Position numbers and translations under genes: made by a program
DNA from: Trichobilharzia regenti
Taxonomy: Eukaryota; Platyhelminthes; Trematoda; Strigeidida; Schistosomatidae
DNA length: 64,000 nucleotides
Direction: 5' to 3'
NCBI GenBank assembly: GCA_944472135.2
Contig: OX235263.1
Span: forward strand, 29,565,379 to 29,629,378
Notes under the pieces: generated by a model
What the model was told of the DNA's origin: nothing
The model's input: only the letters and a program-made list of their open reading frames with translations
Databases searched by the model: none
Shown here: positions 57,906-64,000 of the stretch, in pieces
How positions within the stretch are numbered: the stretch's first letter is position 1
Layout of the letters: the number at the start of each line of letters is the position of its first letter

Positions 57906-58464
57906 CTTTAATATACTTAAAGATAACGTAGAGCAATGTGGAAACAAAAAGATTACAGTATATCAAGATGTTCTACTAAACCGTTCCTAAAACATCCTCA
58001 TAATTCTTATCACTTCGAAATGTCTGCTCGTGACTTTCGAAATGATTAAACAAACTTAGACAAAAAAAACATCACAATTGTTACACCCTCATGATAATCA
58101 TATTTTTTTACTTTCTGACATAAATTAGTGTTTCACAGGATATGAAATCATTCTTTTCATTTCCTCTAGCTTTATAGACAACTATTGCAAGTGCATGAAG
58201 TAGAGTGTGTTGCTTTCCCCAAGAAAATGAACTTTTGGAGATTAACCGAATCAAGTCCTATGTCAAATAATTCCTCATAGTGGGAAAAATGAGGCTTACA
58301 TTTGACACAAAAGTGCACCGCAGTAGTGATGCTTCTGACCTGTTGACCATATTGAAACTTGACCGGCAGAATTCATTCGACAGTAACACTCAGGATTAGA
58401 CTTATGATATAAGTTACTTTCAAAGGATTAGTCGATGTGTTTCAAAGACTTATTTTACTTCATC
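57906..58464. other. No gene seen
   Basis: AT-rich and unassigned. Confidence 0.3.
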
Positions 58465-59849
58465 TTTAACCCTCTTTAAAGTCTTTTAATGACCCCAACC
58501 TGTTTGCTTATAAACATAGTAGGTGCACTTTAGATGCCCCTGTTGTCCTACATCATAATATAGTCTCTAGTTTAGATAAAGGAGCTAAATACGTTCGCTG
58601 TGCCTTCCTCGATTAAACATCTGCATTTGAATCTGTTCCTAGGTCTCTCTTGCTATGTAAGCCTGCTGCAACACAGGTTGAGAGCTGGACAAATAAGTGG
58701 TTGCATTCCTATGTTTCTGATAGAAAGCCCTGCACCGTCTACATTGGAAAGTCCTCCCTCCACTACCTCACTTACTTTAGCTGGTGTTCCTCAAGGTGCT
58801 GTTCTTTCTCCCTTTCTGTTTTCTTTTTTCTTACATGACTTGCCTCATTCTGATGTAGCCATATTTGTTAAGAATGCTGATGGCCTCTCTGTTTCTATGC
58901 CTGTCTACTCTCAGTCAGATTGTTCCAATTTAAGCAATTTTCTATTGGAAATTAGTCAGTGGTCCACTTCAAACGGACTTAAGCTAAATCTGTCTAAATG
59001 TCAGGTAGTCAATTTCGCTTTCAGACGTAAACGTGACCTACAACCACTAGCTAGCTCACATGTCCCCACTATCATTGACAGCATAGAAGTTGAAATTACA
59101 TCTAAAGTCAAGTACCTTGGGCTGAGTATTTCCTCCGATCTTTCCTGGTCCTCCCACATCTTGCTTATTACTAGAGGGATGTTTCGCTTAACGTTCTACG
59201 TTAGGAAATTTAGGCAGTCAGATATAAAGCAATCTTTGCTTTCTCAGTTTGTCAATTCTTGTATTCTACCCATCCCCCTTTACTGCTCCCCATTAATCTT
59301 TCCTGAACTACTTAAGAAAGACTTTGCTTTGCTGAGAAGGGCACTAAAAGCCGTTAGTACGGCAAGTTGCATATCGTTAAACCAACTGGTTAACACTATT
59401 GTGGATAGGCATATAATGTCATGTAAGAAATTAGCGAATACAATATTGTCAGACCCCGAGTATTCTCCCTATATGCAGCTCTCTCCTTGCATTTCATCTG
59501 GTAGAACTAGAACCAGCTATAGGAGGCTGGCTATATGCTAGGACTACCAAGTACAAAAGCTCCACAATACCATATCTGGAACAGCTGTTCTATGATGAGA
59601 AATCCGTTAGGTATGACACGATCAACTTATTGCGGCACTCTAACAAATAGTCATATGGTGCATTGTCTAAAATGTAAACGCAACTCTGTTCTTTTCTTTA
59701 TTTTTTTCTTTATTTTTTGGGTGTTGCTTTTTGATTTTAAAATCTTATAAAATTTATGAGGTAATTAGATGCGATATATTGTAATGCACGCTGAAAATTC
59801 CATACCTGTACCACTAATACTGTTTGGAATAAAGCTGTTATTATTATTA
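58465..59849 (+). mobile_element. CR1-like LINE, 3' part, inactive
   Basis: Starts in the RT domain: FAYKHSRCTLDAPVVLHHNI, GAKYVRCAFLD and SAFESVPRSLL. It continues in the frame 58600-59541 with GVPQGAVLSPFLFSFFLHDL, FVKNADGLSVSM (where YADD should be), KLNLSKCQVVNFAFRRKRDL, VKYLGLSISSDLSWSSHIL and RLTFYVRKFRQS. The catalytic YADD has become NADG, and frameshifts sit near 58620-58780. The terminal block 59789-59849 (CTGAAAATTCCATACCTGTA, GGAATAAAGCTG, ATTATT) is shared with SINE-C. Confidence 0.85.
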
Positions 59850-60464
59850 ACTCTTCGCCAGCATAAACAACTGCTACTGTATATATAGTTATAAAAGGTA
59901 AACTTAGACTTCAGCTATAATTTTTCAAATTTGAAACTGACATCTCTATTAGTTTCTTCAAGATTCTATTTTAAAATTCTCTTCCATATATTAGGCGGCC
60001 TAATTTATTCCGTCATATAGACACCTTTTTATTTGATAAACGACAACTAAATACTATTTGATTCCAACTCTCTGCCCTTTGCTTATCGAGAGAATTTATT
60101 ATCAATCCCTAGGAGAAATCAGTAATCTTTAGTTTTTATTTCATTTAGAAATTTTTTCTAATGAAAATTAGTCAGCCAGATATTTTTGCTCATGAAAGGT
60201 TTCTTCAATTTCTGATTAAATTTTTTTATAGAAGTCAGTTGTTTTTCAATTCTGTAAATGTGTTTTCCTCAAGTTTTTAATTTCTTCATTTTCTATCTTC
60301 TTTATTACTGATCACGTTTATGGATGTGAGAATTTCTTATCAGAATGCATATTACTGAGTAAAAGGTGTACTTTCGGTAAATGAAGTATAACTTTCTAGT
60401 CGTTTCACCTTGTTAAGAAACCGTGCTGCAAATGGTTCAGACGGTTGAATATAATAATAGTAAT
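59850..60464. other. No gene seen
   Basis: T- and A-rich unassigned sequence. Confidence 0.3.
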
Positions 60465-61851
60465 TGTTATTATTATTATATCCTTTAATTCATAGATGAA
60501 CATAGGGCTTCAGCCAAACGTCTCCATTGCCTTCTGTTTCCTGCCAACTTTTTCACCCCTCTTTAAGTCTGCCCACATGCTTTCATCTCCTCTTCACATC
60601 AACTCCTCCAAGTCACCCTTGTACTGGCGACCAACTCGCCGCCTGCTTCCCTTTCCGACGGGTTTCACTCAAGCGATGGCTTGTCTAGAGGTGTCACTCA
60701 CTTGATGGATTCCTCAGCGTAGGGTCAGCCAATCCATCTCCATTTCTTCCTGCCTATTTGTTTCACAATCGGTTCCTGCTGTGTTGGTTCGCTCATTGCC
60801 AGAGATCCCTGTTCCTGACATTTCCTGCCCGACCATCTGATCTTGAGCGAGGTATTGAGCAAAGACAACTGTTAATGAAGGTCTGAAGTTTGTTTGAGAT
60901 GCTCTTTATGATGCGCTAGCCAAGTCTCAGATCCGTACAGTGAGTAGCACTGACTGACTTCACATTGGAGTTGAAAATCCGGACGGATGTTATTTTTGGT
61001 GCTGAGTGCTGAGTGTTGACCTCCACACAGAATTGAGAGTAACGAAAGCTTGTCTTACTTTTCCGATTCTGGCTTTGATATCCTCGTCAGTTCAGCTGGC
61101 CTGTAGTTGAAACGATGCTTCCCAGGTAGGTCGGTTGGTGAAGGAGGTTGGTTCTTTCAGGTTCCTCCCATTTATGCTGGCTGATTGTTGTCTGTTATTG
61201 TCGCTGTGGCTGTTGTTGTTGGCCAGGAATCTTCATCACCTCTGTTTTCTCTATGTTCACCTGAAGTGAGGTCCTATCTTGGATGCTTCTTCTGTCAGCT
61301 TGTTGCTTTTCACTTGCATATCTTCCAGTTTGTAGGAAATCAGACATATATCATCGGTCGGCGAAGTCCAGATCCTCCAAGTCTCTTTTTGTGTGAGTCC
61401 ATTTTATGCCTGTTTCCTCATTGTCCGTTGTCTGTCTGTCGTATTATCCAGTCTACTGCGATCAGGAAGATCATTGGCGACAGTAGACAGCCTTGCCTCA
61501 CTCCCGTCCTCACTTCGAAGGCTTCCGTAAATTTCCCGTTGTGGATTACTTGCCATGCATCATTGTCGTATAACTGTTGGATGAGATGTATAATTATCGA
61601 TGGCTCCCCGAAGTAGAGAAGTAGTTGCCAAATCACCTCTCGATCGACGCTGTATGCTGAAGCCCTTGTCAAAGTCGATGAAGTTGAGTGAGGTGGAGAG
61701 GTGACTGCCATTCTAAGCTTTGTTCAATGATGATCCGTAGAGTGGCGGTTTGATCAATACATGACTTGTTTCTCCTGAATCCAGCCTGCTCCGGTCGAAG
61801 TTTTTCACCCAGGTTGGCTTGTTTGATTCTCTCCAAGATGATGCGGCTCAG
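60465..61851 (-). mobile_element. RTE LINE 3' fragment, defective lineage copy 3
   Basis: Collinear on the minus strand with 46810-48075 of the intact RTE: SRIILERIKQA, EKLRPEQAGFRRNKSCIDQT, SVDREVIWQLL, HNGKFTEAFEVRTGVRQG and CLLSPMIFLIAVDWI. Small insertions and frame breaks follow in the C-terminal half, many shared with 16722 and 36840. The 3' tail is at 60465-60500. It is the longest of the three related fragments. Confidence 0.85.
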
Positions 61852-62060
61852 TGGTAATAATGGTAATAATAATAATATAATAATATTTTGCTTTATTCCA
61901 AAACAGTACTTATAATACAGAATGGAATTCTCAGCATTTGTCACAACACCTTGCATCTGATTTACTTAAAATTTAAATAAAATCAACAAATTAAAATAAA
62001 AGTAATCAGAGGAATTTGTCCACGTTTACAGTATAAAGTCAAAAATATTCGAAGCACGAA
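61852..62060 (-). mobile_element. CR1-like LINE 3' tail
   Basis: On the minus strand the end reads AAATGCTGAGAATTCC, then GTACTGTTTTGGAATAAAGC and an ATT-rich tail (61852-61880). This matches the ends at 1520-1580 and 59789-59849. It abuts the broken 5' side of the RTE fragment, so either it inserted there or the two truncated elements lie side by side. The upper boundary is a guess. Confidence 0.65.
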
Positions 62061-62807
62061 TTGAGATTATTAAATATTATAATAATAATAGTAACAATAA
62101 CAGTAAGTTTGTTTCAGAGAGTATTATCGATTCACTTTGGAAACTTTATCATGTTATAGATCACTGGATCTAATGTTCTTTTGATATAGTATAGTGAGGG
62201 GAAATACAAAAAGGTGATAAAAACACTTTGGATGAATCACATACAGCCTAAACTGTGTATACGAAAATCAATAGACTTAAATCTTCGCCTACCCTGGACT
62301 ACATGTCCTATCTAAATGTGATTGGTCATTAGTATGTACTTTTGTGTTTTATTTAACTGAGCAATTTTCATGAACTTTATTTTATCATTGTTAACCATAT
62401 TAGTTGCAAAGCGGTTGTAAAGAAACTACGAAATTTGTCTTCTTAATGCCTTATTCAGACAAAATCAACAGTTCTAACACAAATTATGTTCACACTTATG
62501 AAAAAAAATAAACAAAAACAAAAATTGAGAGGATTATAAATATAGGAGATACACTAACAATCAAGTTTGCCACTGTAAGGGTGGAAGAAATGGCTCATTT
62601 AGTAGTGAAAAGGAGGTTAGTTAGTTGTACTAATTTATTGTAATCGTAATATTAGTATTTCGAGATGACCGAATTACACGAATCCAACCAAAACACAGAG
62701 AGGGCAGAATTCAGGAATTTGTATTTAGCGGAATTATATTGCAATTCATATAAGAAACATATCAACAGTCAACAGTAAGTATTTAAACAATACAGAGATC
62801 GAAATTG
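62061..62807. other. 3' flank of the Gag frame; LTR not proven
   Basis: If the Gag frame belongs to an LTR retrotransposon, its 3' LTR should lie here on the minus strand. I see no purine tract or TG...CA boundaries I would defend, and the second LTR is outside the window. Confidence 0.3.
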
Positions 62808-64000
62808 TCAATCACCACATCCGCCACACGTCGAATATCTCCTTGCGTATTTATAACGATGTCTCGGTTTGCTTGCAAGTAGCTGCGACCTTCTAACTGA
62901 TTCTGTGATACTATTTTCATCAGTGTTATCTGGACCTATTTCTGAATTATCTACAAAATCAGGATTATTAGCGGAATCAATAATATTATAATTGGAACGA
63001 CCTACTTCATTTATTGTCACTTTGTCCAGGTGTCCGTTATGAACTGAGTGATCTTTGATGTCAAATATCTTCACCACTCGATTTCCCATTTTTTGTAGTA
63101 TAATTCCAACAGAAGGTCTATAGTCATTACCTTTGTAATAATGTACATTAGAAGTCGTGGACATCAGATGCTTTTTGAGAATTCGAGATTTGAATAGTTT
63201 TGCAGGACTTTCACGGGTGCTTGTATGCTCTGAATTCGACAGACGCAGTCTATGCATATGCAACAATTCCTCCATTTTAATCAGTTGCTCTCCCATCTCA
63301 TTCAGTTTTTTCCGTGTTTTCGACAGTTCGCACTGTAATTCAGCTACCTCATCTTTGAAAACAGTTGACACTTGAGTTACCGAACCTGTAGTGGAGGTTT
63401 TCATTGGATTAGCTTGAGTATTTTGAAAGGTTGAAAGACGCATTGACTCCATTTTACTAGACAGCTTGGGAGAATTATAAGAATGTTGAGCAACATAAGT
63501 ATTCGAACTTCTGCAAACCGTCTTGATGTGTCCAACTTTACCACATTTATAACACTTAGCACCCCGAAAACGGCAAGTGCTTCGTAGATGTAACTTTCCA
63601 CAGGATAAACACGGTTTAATGTTTTTGATCTCTCGCTGCATTCTATTACCTGTGGACGGCAGTTTGGATTGCTTCCCATGAACACTTGTATTTTCGACTT
63701 TAGAAAGCATAACATCAGACACTGACGTAGTGGGAGCAGAGTATTCATTATTGACATCTTCATATGTAATACATAAGGCTTTAGCAGTTTGAAAGGTACA
63801 AGAAGGAATCTGAATTAACTCTTTCTCTAACTTAGGACTATTGATTCCAGCAATTAGACGATCACGTAGTTGAGTATGCAGCTGATCTCCAAAATTACAC
63901 TTTGAAGCTTGTATTTGGAGATGCAGAATAAAGTCTCTAATTCTCTGGTTGGGAGCACGAACCAGTTTATTGAATTGAGCCCTCTCTCTGGTCTCAAATG
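62808..64000 (-). CDS. Ty3/gypsy-type Gag fused to integrase-like C-terminus (partial)
   Basis: The minus strand is open from the window edge to TGA at 62808 (about 397 codons visible; the start lies outside). The first part, FNKLVRAPNQRIRDFILHLQ then QLRDRLIAGINSPKLEKEL, is a retrotransposon Gag capsid-type segment. Two zinc knuckles follow (CLSCGKLHLRSTC near 63611-63573, CYKCGKVGHIKTVC near 63554-63513), then a predicted coiled coil (KDEVAELQCELSKTRKKLNE). The next segment, HYYKGNDYRPSVGIILQKMG with NRVVKIFDIKDHSVHNGHLD (about 63145-63005), resembles the GPY/F region at the end of integrase. The end RRSQLLASKPRHRYKYARR with CGGCGD resembles Pol C-termini. Protease, RT, RNase H and the integrase core are absent. 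In RNA-binding particles Gag packages element RNA; this looks like a pol-deleted derivative. Confidence 0.75.
   Translation of the reverse strand, partial: FETRERAQFNKLVRAPNQRIRDFILHLQIQASKCNFGDQLHTQLRDRLIAGINSPKLEKELIQIPSCTFQTAKALCITYEDVNNEYSAPTTSVSDVMLSKVENTSVHGKQSKLPSTGNRMQREIKNIKPCLSCGKLHLRSTCRFRGAKCYKCGKVGHIKTVCRSSNTYVAQHSYNSPKLSSKMESMRLSTFQNTQANPMKTSTTGSVTQVSTVFKDEVAELQCELSKTRKKLNEMGEQLIKMEELLHMHRLRLSNSEHTSTRESPAKLFKSRILKKHLMSTTSNVHYYKGNDYRPSVGIILQKMGNRVVKIFDIKDHSVHNGHLDKVTINEVGRSNYNIIDSANNPDFVDNSEIGPDNTDENSITESVRRSQLLASKPRHRYKYARRYSTCGGCGD

Noticed and set aside
58600..59541. Functional LINE protein of 313 codons
   Set aside because: The frame starts at GTG within the RT domain, the catalytic YADD is changed to NADG, and the upstream RT blocks are in another frame.
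62808..63722. Gag frame starting at 63722
   Set aside because: The codon there is GTG and the frame stays open, with Gag-like sequence, to the window edge; the true start is outside.
34225..64000. Second K2P exon
   Set aside because: Searched by eye for a phase-1 exon opening with Tyr/Phe-Gly and for a T-I/V-G-F-G pore-2 motif; no candidate was convincing.
1..64000. CRISPR array, operons, bacterial promoters or ribosome binding sites
   Set aside because: Sequence is clearly eukaryotic (introns, LINEs, SINEs, microsatellites); no regularly spaced short repeats were seen.

Overview
The window looks like a gene-poor, AT-rich piece of a flatworm genome, most likely a schistosomatid blood fluke (Schistosoma or a close relative such as Trichobilharzia). 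This is inference from the repeat spectrum: RTE/SR2-like LINEs, a CR1-like LINE, several Penelope-like elements (PLEs) with GIY-YIG endonucleases, a Ty3/gypsy Gag, and tRNA-headed SINEs, one family of which carries a hammerhead-ribozyme core like the known Smα repeats of schistosomes. No search could be run.

Host gene: I see only one convincing host exon, at 32865-34224 on the plus strand. It is the first coding exon of a two-pore-domain potassium (K2P) channel: a long acidic N-terminus, M1, a very long glycosylation-rich cap, and the first pore up to TVITTIG, where a GTAAGT donor splits the glycine codon. I could not find the remaining exons; the right half of the window may be its intron. 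A second possible coding segment (49727-50070, minus) is weak.

Layout: 0.35-1.6 kb CR1-like LINE; 2-4.4 kb two decayed PLEs; 5-5.7 kb two SINEs; 7.2-8.3 kb PLE; 10-10.6 kb RTE piece; 11.7-12.2 kb SINE inverted pair; 13-14.3 kb SINE and PLE; 14.7-21.5 kb RTE, SINE, PLE and RTE remnants; 23.4-25.2 kb GC-rich block and CR1-like LINE; 25.46-27.95 kb a PLE with an open 500-codon frame, inverted terminal repeats and a candidate target duplication; 28.5 kb SINE; 29.9-32.5 kb PLE interrupted by a SINE; 32.9-34.2 kb K2P exon; 35-44 kb SINEs, RTE and PLE pieces; 45.0-48.1 kb an apparently full-length RTE with an open 989-codon frame; 48-50.4 kb SINEs; 51.6-53.4 kb a PLE with an internal inversion; 54-57.9 kb PLE and RTE pieces; 58.4-59.8 kb CR1-like LINE; 60.5-62 kb RTE with a LINE tail; 62.8-64 kb a Gag frame of an LTR element cut by the window edge.

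How the elements relate: four SINE families are distinguishable. SINE-R (tRNA head, RTE 5' leader, RTE 3' tail) and SINE-C (same type of tRNA head, CR1-like tail) appear to use two different LINE partners. SINE-H carries the hammerhead core and SINE-D has a different tRNA head. Three RTE fragments share the same reading-frame-breaking indels, which suggests they descend from one already defective source copied in trans. The Gag frame runs directly into what looks like the integrase C-terminus, as in a pol-deleted, non-autonomous LTR element. The family labels (SINE-R/C/H/D, PLE-A to E) are mine.
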